Of a stretch of DNA of 64,000 nucleotides, positions 9,316-18,374 are shown in pieces. Source of the DNA: an uncultured Flavihumibacter sp. (GTDB lineage Bacteria > Bacteroidota > Bacteroidia > Chitinophagales > Chitinophagaceae); assembly GCA_902168105.1 (NCBI GenBank), contig CABHOY010000041.1:186001-250000 (forward strand). Reading direction: 5' to 3'. The position numbers and the translations under genes are program-made. Under the pieces are notes generated by a model. That model ran no database searches. It was given only the letters and a program-made list of their open reading frames with translations, and was not told the DNA's origin. Position 1 is the stretch's first letter; each line of letters starts with the position of its first letter.

Positions 9316-10023
9316 TTATGGTACTTCAACTTCAATTATCTGCGAATAATTAAACTGTTTGTAACTATCGTCCACCCGTACCCCAACTCTCGCATAGAAC
9401 GTCCTGGCGGTCTTCAGGTTCGGCACACGTATCTCAAAGGTCCTTGCGGCAATATCGTCAGACCAACTGCTATTGATATCGATCTTATTAGGATCAGTAT
9501 ACTGGCTGATGGTAGCGCCACTGCCTACATATTCACTGGTATTCACGAAAGGTTTGACATCCAGTATCCTGGGCAATCCTGTTTCAACCGGTGCTGACAG
9601 CTTAAACCGCATGATCAGCGTAGTGCCTTCCAGCTCGTGAGTGAACTGTGTGATACGCAAATAAGGCGTTAACGTGAAATCCTGGGTAGTCGTTCCGTTA
9701 ATATCCACCTCAATTCCCGGTACCGGCCAGAAAGCACCGTTAACGGGTGTAACCCTGTAATGCCCGCTGAACAGTTTTGTATCTTCAAAGGTGCCGTCGC
9801 TCTTCGCAGGAATGTACTGCGGAGTAGGTGTTGCGCTCCAACTCAGCTCTTCCAGTTTGATCTGTACCCCACCCGTTTCCGTCAGAAAATTCTCTTTGGA
9901 ATCATTGTCGAGCAGTCTTCCTTTGAAGCCTGCATCCGGACCGTCGTAATTATCCTCCTTGGAACAGGAAAACATCGTTACGGCAGTAAGCAAGATAAAC
10001 AATCCATTTATGATCTTTTGCAT
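9316..10023 (-). CDS. DUF3823 surface lipoprotein
   Basis: A 235-residue protein with a lipoprotein signal (hydrophobic stretch then MFSC, the Cys being the lipidation site) and a two-part beta-sandwich typical of DUF3823. This family is found almost only beside SusC/SusD pairs in Bacteroidota and is thought to be an accessory glycan-binding lipoprotein (SusE/F-like position). Motifs supporting the call are GVQIKLEELSW near residue 50 and the segment LFSGHYRVTPVNGAFWPV. It lies 14 bases after the SusD stop and is followed closely by GH43, so all four genes are probably one transcript. Function beyond glycan contact is not established. Confidence 0.8.
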   Translation of the reverse strand: MQKIINGLFILLTAVTMFSCSKEDNYDGPDAGFKGRLLDNDSKENFLTETGGVQIKLEELSWSATPTPQYIPAKSDGTFEDTKLFSGHYRVTPVNGAFWPVPGIEVDINGTTTQDFTLTPYLRITQFTHELEGTTLIMRFKLSAPVETGLPRILDVKPFVNTSEYVGSGATISQYTDPNKIDINSSWSDDIAARTFEIRVPNLKTARTFYARVGVRVDDSYKQFNYSQIIEVEVP

Positions 10024-10037
10024 GGTAGTCGCTTTAA

Positions 10038-11861
10038 TTAGTGATTAGGGTTGTTGGGATAAAGGTTCGGGTTCTTGCCTAGCTCTCCACCCGGGATAGG
10101 CTCGTAATAAAACTTCTTCTCAAAAGTGTAGGAACGTTGGAATGGCTCCAGCTCACGGAGAAAGATAAATTTCTGCTCGTCAGCCACATAGTACGGCATC
10201 AATGCATGATACTTCGTATTATCCAGCATCCTGTCGGCAATACGCCATCTTCTGAGGTCCCACCAGTATTGTTTTTCAAACGCCAGCTCTTTACAGCGTT
10301 CATTACGTACGGTGTCTATCGTAAAATCTCCTACAAGTAATGGCGCTCCTGCACGCTCTCTGATATCGTTGATCATATTCCTCGCATCTCCCGGGTTATT
10401 CAGTTCTACTGCTGCCTCTGCCCTGTTCAGCAATACTTCTGCATAACGCATATCTATCCAGCTCTGGGTGCTCATATACAATCCGCATTGCGACTGTGTC
10501 CTGTTGTAGTCTACATATTTCCTGACATAGAAACCGGTACGGGTAAAGTCGTCATTATCGGTACTGATACCGGTAAAGCCGATGATACGCATACCATTGA
10601 ACAAGGTCTCCGTCTTACCGGCCAGATGTCTCACAGACAGGTTAGGCGGATTCTGTCCCAGTTCATCAGCAGCCGTACCATTGAAGTGCTCATAAATTCC
10701 GCGTTGCATATCAAACTGTTTGCCTCTCAAAGTAGCGCCGGGAAAATAGATGGTGGCCAGCAAACGGGGCTCCAGTCCCTGCGCCAGTTGTGCTGTATTA
10801 TCAAAACGGCGGGGAGTGCCGTCGGCATTCACGACCGGCAGTTGTCCTGTAAAACGCTCTATCAGCTCCAGCGTAGGATATGCACGGGAAAGACCGTCTG
10901 CAGTCATAAAGCGGCAGGTCATAGTAGCGTCCCAGCTATGTGCTGTATTGCTGGTCAGTGAATAGTCCCTCACCAGGATGTTTTCCGTACTCTCCCTGTC
11001 CAGGAAGAGATCTACATAGTTCTGCTCTTTATCGGTTTTCTTACGGTATAGACTATACTGTCCTTCCAGCAGCTTCGCTGCGTCCCAGGCTTTCTGAAAG
11101 AAACCGTTCGCTGCGGATGCCGGAATACCTGCATACCCCTGATCACGGGCGTCTCCTGCTACAAAATTTTCTGAGCCATACTTTGCGATGCTGCCTGCAT
11201 ATAACATAGCCCTGGATTTAAGCGCAGCCGCCACATAACGGTTAGCCCGGCCCCTGGGGCTGGTGGCAGGCATTTTATTATACGCACTGTCAAGGTCTGC
11301 GCTGATAAAATTCCAGACATCTTCCTCCTTATCCCTGTGTACCTGCAATTCTTCCAGGCTTTGTTCAGGATAATGCTGCACTTTCCTGATAATAGGAATA
11401 CCACCATAACGTTTAGCCAGTGCGAAGTAGTAATACGCCCTGCAGAAATAAGCCTCACCCAGCCATGCGTCGATCTGTTCAGATGAAAACCCGGTACCGT
11501 AAACCGGCAGGTTCTCAATGAAATAATTAACCGTGCGGATGTCATTGTAAGGCCAATATCCGAAACCGCCTGCTCCATCGTACGTGCTGCCATAAGGTCC
11601 TACCAGCTCGCCACAAAGCGCACCGGGATGATAGAACTGCTCCCATCCCCTGTTAAAGCCGGAACCTTCCTGGCGATAGTAAAAATCTTCAATAGGCAAT
11701 GCCCTGTATACGGTAGCCAGATAACCGGCCACACCTGCTTCAGTGCCAAAAACATCCCTGTCCTGGATCACGTTCAGCGGATCAATAGCCAGGTCTTTGC
11801 AGGAAGGCTGTACCAATATTGCCAGTATCGCGATGATGCTTATATATATTTTGCTCTTCAT
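10038..11861 (-). CDS. SusD/RagB-family glycan-binding lipoprotein
   Basis: A 607-residue SusD homologue. The N-terminus has a hydrophobic signal ending VQPSCKD, with Cys as the lipidation site. The tetratricopeptide-like scaffold shows the usual landmarks: EAYFCRAYYYFALAKRYGG around residue 140, a WIDMRYAEVLLNRAEAAVE helix in the C-terminal half, and ELAFEKQYWWDLRRWR close to the end. SusD proteins sit on the cell surface as a lid over the SusC channel and capture oligosaccharides. The gene begins 12 bases after the SusC stop, and the DUF3823 and GH43 genes follow, so this is a small polysaccharide utilisation locus, with an arabinose- or xylose-containing glycan the most likely target by the GH43. 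Confidence 0.92.
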   Translation of the reverse strand: MKSKIYISIIAILAILVQPSCKDLAIDPLNVIQDRDVFGTEAGVAGYLATVYRALPIEDFYYRQEGSGFNRGWEQFYHPGALCGELVGPYGSTYDGAGGFGYWPYNDIRTVNYFIENLPVYGTGFSSEQIDAWLGEAYFCRAYYYFALAKRYGGIPIIRKVQHYPEQSLEELQVHRDKEEDVWNFISADLDSAYNKMPATSPRGRANRYVAAALKSRAMLYAGSIAKYGSENFVAGDARDQGYAGIPASAANGFFQKAWDAAKLLEGQYSLYRKKTDKEQNYVDLFLDRESTENILVRDYSLTSNTAHSWDATMTCRFMTADGLSRAYPTLELIERFTGQLPVVNADGTPRRFDNTAQLAQGLEPRLLATIYFPGATLRGKQFDMQRGIYEHFNGTAADELGQNPPNLSVRHLAGKTETLFNGMRIIGFTGISTDNDDFTRTGFYVRKYVDYNRTQSQCGLYMSTQSWIDMRYAEVLLNRAEAAVELNNPGDARNMINDIRERAGAPLLVGDFTIDTVRNERCKELAFEKQYWWDLRRWRIADRMLDNTKYHALMPYYVADEQKFIFLRELEPFQRSYTFEKKFYYEPIPGGELGKNPNLYPNNPNH

Positions 11862-11873
11862 GTTGTTTTCAGT

Positions 11874-14800
11874 TTAAAAGGTGATGCTGGCGCCTACACT
11901 AAATGTTCTGTTCATAGGATATTTGTACCCGCCCTGGGAATAGTTCCAGTCTGCGCCGTTAGCCACAGTACCTGGATGTTCCGGGTCGCTGTTCTTCAAC
12001 CCTGTGAAAGTGGCGAGATTATAACTGTTGATGTAAGCTCTGAAATTGCTGATACCGACACGGCTAAGCAATTTCTTCGGAATAGTATATCCTAACTCCA
12101 GGCTCTTGATCCTCACATACGTAGCATTCTGCACTGCCTTTGTTCCTTCAGCCACCGGCGAGCCCATAGCAGGATATTTACCTGGTACCCATTCCGTATT
12201 GGGATCAAAAACATCTGCCTCAGGATCGGCGGTATACCACCTGTCCAGGAATTGTGTCAGCGCACTACGGCCATACATCAACGGCTCCGCCATCTGTTCT
12301 GCATATTGTACATAGAAATCAGTAGCGCCCTGCAACAGCATATTAAAGTCAATGCCTTTCCATGCTGCGCCAATGGTCATCCCGAAGTTCACCAGCGGAA
12401 TGTCTCTGGTAGCTATCGGAGATTCATCCTTACCATCTATCACCCCATCGTTATTCCAATCGAGGTAATAATAATCGCCTGGCACAATGTTCTGATTCCC
12501 GCCTCCTGTATTGACGTTGTGCTGGTAGATCTGATCATAGGAAGTGAATTGCCCGCCGTATTGTTTTCCCCACCAGATATTCGTGTAACGGTCGGCCTGT
12601 GAGTTCTTCCAGTTCTCGTACGAGTTACCGGCACGGGTTTGTTGTACCTCGCGCAGTTTAGTACGTGTAGAGGCAATGTTTCCGCTGATGTTATAGCTGA
12701 AATCACCGATGTTATTACGATGTGTCAGCACGATCTCAATACCTCTGGTCTGGTCGCTGTTCAGGTTTTCCTGCGGCAGGTTAGTGCCGACAGTGCCTGG
12801 CAGTGTAGTCGTTCGCGTAGCCAGCAAACCATCCCTGTTGCGGATAAAATAATCCACCGAACCACCTATCACACCTCTTAACAGATCGAAGTCGATACCC
12901 ATATTGAGCGTCTTGGCCGTATACCAGGTCAGATCAGGGTTCACCACGCCCCTGGACGCCATTCCGTTTACATAATTGCCACCAAAGAAGTAACCGGGCG
13001 AAGGATAATTATATCCTGATATATACTGGAAGCCGGTTGCTCCATCGTCTCCGGTCTTTCCATAAGAACCGCGAAACTTCAGGTTACTCAGGATCTTAGG
13101 AGAAACAAGCCCCTGGAAGAAAGGCTCCTCCGTGATCCGCCAGCCCGCTGATACAGCAGGGAAGAATCCCCATTGTGCGCCTGGTTTAAACTTACTGGAA
13201 CCATCATACCTGAAACTAAAATCCAACAGGTATTTCCCTTTGAAATCGTATGTCGCTTTTCCCACAATACCCTTATTCACCGTTTCCCACAGGCCATTTC
13301 CGTCCATGCTGCCCAGCTGATTGGTCTGATCACCGGCAAACAGATAAGGAAGTCCCAGCGAGAATTCGCGTTGTGCATAGAAGTTATCAGCTGTCGCATG
13401 ACTTTCCTCATACAACACCAATCCGGTCACATTGTGCCTGCCTCCGATTTTCCTGTTATAGTTCAGCGATAACTGGTATAAAGTAGAAGTGTTATTGCCA
13501 TAAGTGCGGTTAACTGTGGATGGAGAACTCACCAGCGTTCCGATGTACTTATCGTTCTGCTGGTCGTATTGGAACAATGTATAGGATTTCCTGACCATAC
13601 TATTATCCACGATATTGAACCCGTAGTTGTACATGCCCCTGGCCATCAAACCCTCAATGGCAGGTATATCGTATTCCAGCGCCAGCTGCCCCTGGAAGTT
13701 CCTGTTCTTAAATGACTGTCCTCCCGTATAATCAGCATCTGTCATAATCACCGGGTTCGCATTGTCAGGCATCAGATGAGGGTACAAAGGATTATTGTTT
13801 GCATAGATCTGGTCAGTCGGCAACTGGTTCCAGGTATATTTGAACATCTCCCATACGCCTCTGCCTCCTGGCTGATTCTTCGTATCGGTATACCCTGACA
13901 CCAGCAACTGCGCCCGCAGCCTGTCCGTGATCTTTGCATTGATATTAGAGCGGAAGTTCCATCTGTCGTAGTTCATATCCCCGCTGCGGAACAGGCCGTC
14001 CTGGTTGAAATATCCCAGGTTAAAGAAATAGTTCGTCTTATCATTGCCCCCATTCACACTCAGCGTATGTTGTGTTTCCGGAGCAAATTCTCTCATGGTA
14101 GCACCTACCCAGTCCGACGATCTTAACGTTCCGTTCCGGTACAGTTCCATATCGGCATCAGAGAAGGAAGGCGGCATCTGGTTATAGAAGTTATTCCCAA
14201 AGCCACGTTTCTGCTGCTCGTTCTTCAGCATCATATATTGCAGCGCATCTACACCCTGCGGTACATTCAGGAACTGCTGCCAGCTCTGGTTCACCGCATA
14301 GGTGATATCGAATTTGCCGGTCTGACTGCGGGTACCTTTTTTACTGGTAACGAGGATCACTCCGTTTGCCGCACGCACGCCATAGATAGCAGCAGAAGCA
14401 TCCTTCAGGATAGAGATACTTTCTATCTCATTCGGGTCCATCCTGGAAAGGTCTCCACCGCTACGTGGCACCCCGTCTATCACTACCAGCGGATTGCCCA
14501 TGCCACGGATATCAAACACGTTATCATAGGCGCCCGGCTCACTGCTTTTTTGCACTACACGCAGGCCAGGCAGCTTACCCGTCATCATATTGATAACGTT
14601 CTCGTTTTTGGTCACTACCAGTTCACCTGACCTGATCACAGAAACGGCCCCCGTCACTGTCGCCTTTCGCTGAGTGCCATACCCTGTAACGATCACCTGG
14701 TTCAAACCGGCCGTTGTAGATGGCAGGCGGATCATCAGATTACCTGAACCGCTATAAGGTATTCTCAGCTCCCGGTATCCCACCAGGCGGACGTACAGAG

Positions 14801-15095
14801 TTATAAGCGATGCATCAGGTGCTTTCACGGTAAACCGGCCTTCCTTATCGGAAATAGCGCCCGATTGGGTACCTGCCACACCTATAGTCACCCCCTCCAG
14901 CACATTGCCATTGGCAGAGTCGATAACCTGGCCGCTAATGGTCCTGACCGTTACGAAGGTATCTTTTCGTTGTGCGTTGGCCCCTCCCGGTCGGGATAAA
15001 ACGAGTGTACTGACCATCAGTAATTGTAACAACAGGGATTTTCCGTCCATGTTTTTAATAACATGAACGCATGCGTCATACGTGGATCTTTTCAT
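11874..15095 (-). CDS. SusC/RagA TonB-dependent outer-membrane transporter
   Basis: A 1073-residue SusC-type TonB-linked porin. After a signal region come a carboxypeptidase-regulatory-like domain (ISGQVIDSANGNVLEGVTIG, about residues 50-130), the TonB box/plug entry VIVTGYGTQRKATVTGAV, the plug domain (MDPNEIESISILKDASAAIYG and RAANGVILVTSKKG), and a 22-stranded barrel ending YPMNRTFSVGASITF with the C-terminal aromatic-hydrophobic strand needed for outer-membrane insertion. It forms the channel over which the downstream SusD sits. It is the first gene of its operon; about 600 bases of non-coding DNA with a palindromic element lie upstream. The initiating Met begins a rather polar leader (MKRSTYDACVHVIKNMDGK) before the hydrophobic core, which is common in this family in Chitinophaga. 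Confidence 0.93.
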   Translation of the reverse strand: MKRSTYDACVHVIKNMDGKSLLLQLLMVSTLVLSRPGGANAQRKDTFVTVRTISGQVIDSANGNVLEGVTIGVAGTQSGAISDKEGRFTVKAPDASLITLYVRLVGYRELRIPYSGSGNLMIRLPSTTAGLNQVIVTGYGTQRKATVTGAVSVIRSGELVVTKNENVINMMTGKLPGLRVVQKSSEPGAYDNVFDIRGMGNPLVVIDGVPRSGGDLSRMDPNEIESISILKDASAAIYGVRAANGVILVTSKKGTRSQTGKFDITYAVNQSWQQFLNVPQGVDALQYMMLKNEQQKRGFGNNFYNQMPPSFSDADMELYRNGTLRSSDWVGATMREFAPETQHTLSVNGGNDKTNYFFNLGYFNQDGLFRSGDMNYDRWNFRSNINAKITDRLRAQLLVSGYTDTKNQPGGRGVWEMFKYTWNQLPTDQIYANNNPLYPHLMPDNANPVIMTDADYTGGQSFKNRNFQGQLALEYDIPAIEGLMARGMYNYGFNIVDNSMVRKSYTLFQYDQQNDKYIGTLVSSPSTVNRTYGNNTSTLYQLSLNYNRKIGGRHNVTGLVLYEESHATADNFYAQREFSLGLPYLFAGDQTNQLGSMDGNGLWETVNKGIVGKATYDFKGKYLLDFSFRYDGSSKFKPGAQWGFFPAVSAGWRITEEPFFQGLVSPKILSNLKFRGSYGKTGDDGATGFQYISGYNYPSPGYFFGGNYVNGMASRGVVNPDLTWYTAKTLNMGIDFDLLRGVIGGSVDYFIRNRDGLLATRTTTLPGTVGTNLPQENLNSDQTRGIEIVLTHRNNIGDFSYNISGNIASTRTKLREVQQTRAGNSYENWKNSQADRYTNIWWGKQYGGQFTSYDQIYQHNVNTGGGNQNIVPGDYYYLDWNNDGVIDGKDESPIATRDIPLVNFGMTIGAAWKGIDFNMLLQGATDFYVQYAEQMAEPLMYGRSALTQFLDRWYTADPEADVFDPNTEWVPGKYPAMGSPVAEGTKAVQNATYVRIKSLELGYTIPKKLLSRVGISNFRAYINSYNLATFTGLKNSDPEHPGTVANGADWNYSQGGYKYPMNRTFSVGASITF

Positions 15096-15415
15096 ATTGC
15101 AAGCTTTGCGTTTAACAAGGAGGTCTGTCGATCTCTGATTTCATAACAGGAATAAAAATTTTATACGCTAGTGAACTCTAATACTTTTAATGCTGATTCA
15201 GGAAAACATACTCATGACATAGATGAGAAGGCAAAAGAAGAGACCTGGCAACCGGACTGTAATTAACTGATCGGGAGATTAAAAAAGGCTTAACAAAAGG
15301 GTTAACGCAGGGCTTAATGGCTGATTTTCATAAAAAGAATTCAGGTAAATCGATTACGATCATTATACACCCGATTGTACCAGGCCCCTACATAACGTAA
15401 TTACCATACGCCGAT

Positions 15416-15633
15416 CGACCCCGTCAGGGGTCGTAATGTTTGTAGCCCCGGGTTTTCAACCCGGGGTATTAATGATTTGACAGACCCGATATTTATAATT
15501 GAAACCGCCGGCAATTCAAACCCGGGATACAAATGATTTGATACAACCCACGTCAATGATAACCGAATCGCATTCATGGGTACCCCGGGTTGAAAACCCG
15601 GGGCTACAAACATATCGACCCCTAACGGGGTCG
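15416..15633. repeat. Interspersed palindromic element, copy 2
   Basis: A 218-bp segment with the same nested palindromic ends as the 7.4-kb copy: CGACCCCGTCAGGGGTCG on the left, CGACCCCTAACGGGGTCG on the right, each followed inward by GTTTGTAGCCCCGGG-type palindromes in opposite orientation. A short outer inverted repeat (CATACG/CGTATG) extends the symmetry by several bases. The interior differs from copy 1, so only the ends are conserved. It fills much of the roughly 600-base gap upstream of the SusC gene; in the rest of that gap I see no gene. Confidence 0.8.
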
Positions 15634-15705
15634 TGCCGTATGCAAGACACCCATCCTGAATACAGATATCTGTTTCAATTACTTCGATTGAACCACATCC
15701 ATTCC

Positions 15706-18306
15706 CTACCTTATCACATCATTGAACGACTTATAAAACTCTTCGCCATAAATGTCCCTGTAATCTTTTACGAACTTCTCATAGGTGTTATTCGCCAGTG
15801 AGTACCGTTTCAACTGAATGAGGCTCTTACATTTATACTCCAGCGCCTCTTCATGCAGGCGGTCAAACAGGAATATCGCATTCGTGATGCGTATAATAAA
15901 CTCCGGATCTTCCGCCGTCTGCCCACTCTCTTTGAGATAGCCGAGGCTGAGATCGATAACGGCATTACTCACTTCCGCCTTGATATCATCCAGCCAGTCA
16001 TACTCCGTCTTGGCAAGAAAGGCGCCCGCCTCCACTATTTTCAGCAGGTCGGTCATTAAGGGCAGGTCTGCTATCGCTTTTCGTTTAGTCAGGCCGACAA
16101 ATTGCTCGTAATCAAGATAAAACCGGTCTTCTGTATACTGGAATTGCCAGTAAACCGCCTTCTTATTGATCATACAATTCCCAATCCGCTCCAGGATGCT
16201 TTTCAGTTTAGCCAGGTTGACCGACCGGTTATTTTTAGCGTCTTTAGCCGACTTCCCGTTCCAGAGTATTTCGTTCAGTTCATCAGCAGTGATGCCCTGC
16301 CCGGTCCTTACCGTATAGATCAGGATCAGGAGTAACAGCTCTTTCATCAACGGCGTAAAGAGCCCTGTCACTTCTTCCCCGGCATCATTAAATGCCTGGA
16401 AGGGACCGAAAAGGCGGATGCCTGACTTTGGCATCTCCACCCTATCCACCTCTTCGGGAATTAACACTTCCTCCGGATGATCTACCGACGCAACAGGCTC
16501 CCGGATAACCTGCAATGGGCGCTCTTCCTTTTCTTCTGCGGCCGCAACAGGGGAGTTTACCTTCTTAACTGTTTTCTTCCTGAACAGCCACCAGAGGCTT
16601 ACCAGAGCAGCCGCAAAAAATAACGAGATGAAAAGCAGCCACTTACCAGAGAACCCTTTTCTGCCGGCCACTGTTGTCTCGACGGTATCCAGGTCAAGCG
16701 GGGGAAAATCAATAGTATAGACTTTTACAGTCGTTTTACGCTGACGCAGTTCCTGATCATCATACAATAGCGTCACCGCCACCAGCTTACCCACGCCCGG
16801 AGCATAATACAGGTCTGCAAAAGACTGCACATCATAAAACGCATAAGGAATGGGCGTTCCTGTCAGCTTGTATATGGGCCTGTCAATAGAGCCCTGTATC
16901 AACTGCAGCCTGGAATTGAAACTATCTTTGGGGAATACCAGCCCGTAATACTGTCTTCTTTTGGCATCGATCACGAGGCTGTTGGCAAAGGTGAACCTGC
17001 CATATACCGAGTCCAGGTTAAACCGTTTGCTGAAAGTGCGGGTACGCACATCGAAAGCAAACAGGTCATAATATCCGCGTGGGTCCAGCATCTGATCGCC
17101 GGTAATGCTACCATATCCTCCCACAATAAAAGCCGTATCGCCCGTAGTATTCAGTCCCAGCCCTGCCAGATAACGCGGAGGAAAAACACTGCCGCCGGCA
17201 GATAAGGTTTCCCATTCTCCTGTACGCAGCTTGTATCGTTGTACCTGGTTCTTATACTTGAGTTGCCCGTATCCGCCGATAATATATAACGCGGTATCTA
17301 TCGGAGAAATGAATTTATTGGCGTGCCAGAACTCTGTCAGTATAGTATCCGGAAAAGTAGTGGTCCATTGAGGATGTACGTTGCTATAAGCCGCAACTTT
17401 CTTATGATCAATGTAAACATTATACAAGTGCTCCGTGAGCGTATCAAAAATAGCCTGGCACCCGACCAGTATGTTCTCCTGTGGTACGGCCTTCGCAGTC
17501 CGCGAATGCTGATTCTGCCGAAGGTCGTATGTTATGATGGAATCTATACCGGTGATCAGCAATTGCTCGTTCCGCTGGTCAAATGCCACAACAGCATTTC
17601 CATTCAGCGGGAAAGAACCGATCGTTTTCCAGTACTGATGACCCGGTTTCAGCCAGACCCCGTTCTTTACTTTTGCAGCTTCCTGCTTTACATCGTCGTA
17701 ACAAAGCGTATCAGCTACTTCAGCCAGCGGCCAGTGATTGGTTAGCCGGTCGTTATGAAAGATCCGGATGTCCTTGATACGCATCGGCGGGATGTCCCTC
17801 GTGTGGAATCTTTCATCATCATTGGCGCCATAGAGGAATTTGAAACAGCTCCCCTTAAAAGAAAATGCGGCGCTGCCCACACTCTTATTGTTTACCGCTA
17901 ATGATATCTGTTGCTTTTCCAGGTCCATGACGACGCACAGCCGGTTCCATTCATTGTATAATTTATAGGCATCACAAGAGAAGGAAATATTGAAAAAATG
18001 CTGACCTGAAATAACGCGGAAAAGAGAAGCCTTCTGATCATAGATCAGGTCAATATTCTGTTTGTCGTTTACAATACGGAGGATGTAACCGAAATAGATA
18101 TGATTGTATGCAATAAAGTTCAGGTCAAATTCAAGACGTACCCTGCCAGAAAAACATAAGGGTTTACCTGTGGCAATTTCAAAAGCCGTCCTTTTCTCAG
18201 CGACCGCCTCGTGTCCATTAAATGCGAGCCCATAGGATAAATAAGATTGTGCCCGTCCTATAGTTAAAATGAGTAACAAAAATATAGTAAGGAAAGATCG
18301 ATACAT
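15706..18306 (-). CDS. Membrane-spanning Kelch sensor with SARP-like cytoplasmic regulator
   Basis: From the chosen Met (18 bases inside the longest frame, giving signal peptide MYRSFLTIFLLLILTIGRAQS) the product is 866 residues. In numbering from the longest frame, residues 30-210 look like a LamG/concanavalin-type beta-sandwich (NEWNRLCVVMDLEKQQISLAVNN). Residues 240-545 hold Kelch-type propeller blades (YIIGGYGQLKYKN, FIVGGYGSITGD). One transmembrane helix runs at about 562-582 (WLLFISLFFAAALVSLWWLF), followed by RKK. Beyond an acidic linker, residues 636-740 read as an OmpR-like winged helix of the SARP type (RLFGPFQAFNDAG, DELNEILWNGKSAKDAKNNRS), and 750-872 as a TPR-like BTAD domain. 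This suggests a one-component transmembrane transcription factor with an external carbohydrate-like sensor. DNA binding is inferred from the fold pattern only. It lies upstream of the SusC operon on the same strand. Confidence 0.7.
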   Translation of the reverse strand: MYRSFLTIFLLLILTIGRAQSYLSYGLAFNGHEAVAEKRTAFEIATGKPLCFSGRVRLEFDLNFIAYNHIYFGYILRIVNDKQNIDLIYDQKASLFRVISGQHFFNISFSCDAYKLYNEWNRLCVVMDLEKQQISLAVNNKSVGSAAFSFKGSCFKFLYGANDDERFHTRDIPPMRIKDIRIFHNDRLTNHWPLAEVADTLCYDDVKQEAAKVKNGVWLKPGHQYWKTIGSFPLNGNAVVAFDQRNEQLLITGIDSIITYDLRQNQHSRTAKAVPQENILVGCQAIFDTLTEHLYNVYIDHKKVAAYSNVHPQWTTTFPDTILTEFWHANKFISPIDTALYIIGGYGQLKYKNQVQRYKLRTGEWETLSAGGSVFPPRYLAGLGLNTTGDTAFIVGGYGSITGDQMLDPRGYYDLFAFDVRTRTFSKRFNLDSVYGRFTFANSLVIDAKRRQYYGLVFPKDSFNSRLQLIQGSIDRPIYKLTGTPIPYAFYDVQSFADLYYAPGVGKLVAVTLLYDDQELRQRKTTVKVYTIDFPPLDLDTVETTVAGRKGFSGKWLLFISLFFAAALVSLWWLFRKKTVKKVNSPVAAAEEKEERPLQVIREPVASVDHPEEVLIPEEVDRVEMPKSGIRLFGPFQAFNDAGEEVTGLFTPLMKELLLLILIYTVRTGQGITADELNEILWNGKSAKDAKNNRSVNLAKLKSILERIGNCMINKKAVYWQFQYTEDRFYLDYEQFVGLTKRKAIADLPLMTDLLKIVEAGAFLAKTEYDWLDDIKAEVSNAVIDLSLGYLKESGQTAEDPEFIIRITNAIFLFDRLHEEALEYKCKSLIQLKRYSLANNTYEKFVKDYRDIYGEEFYKSFNDVIR

Positions 18307-18374
18307 ACTTAAGCAAAAAAACAATATTAAGTTGTATTGAGCAATCTACATACCTATTTTTTTACCATTACCGG

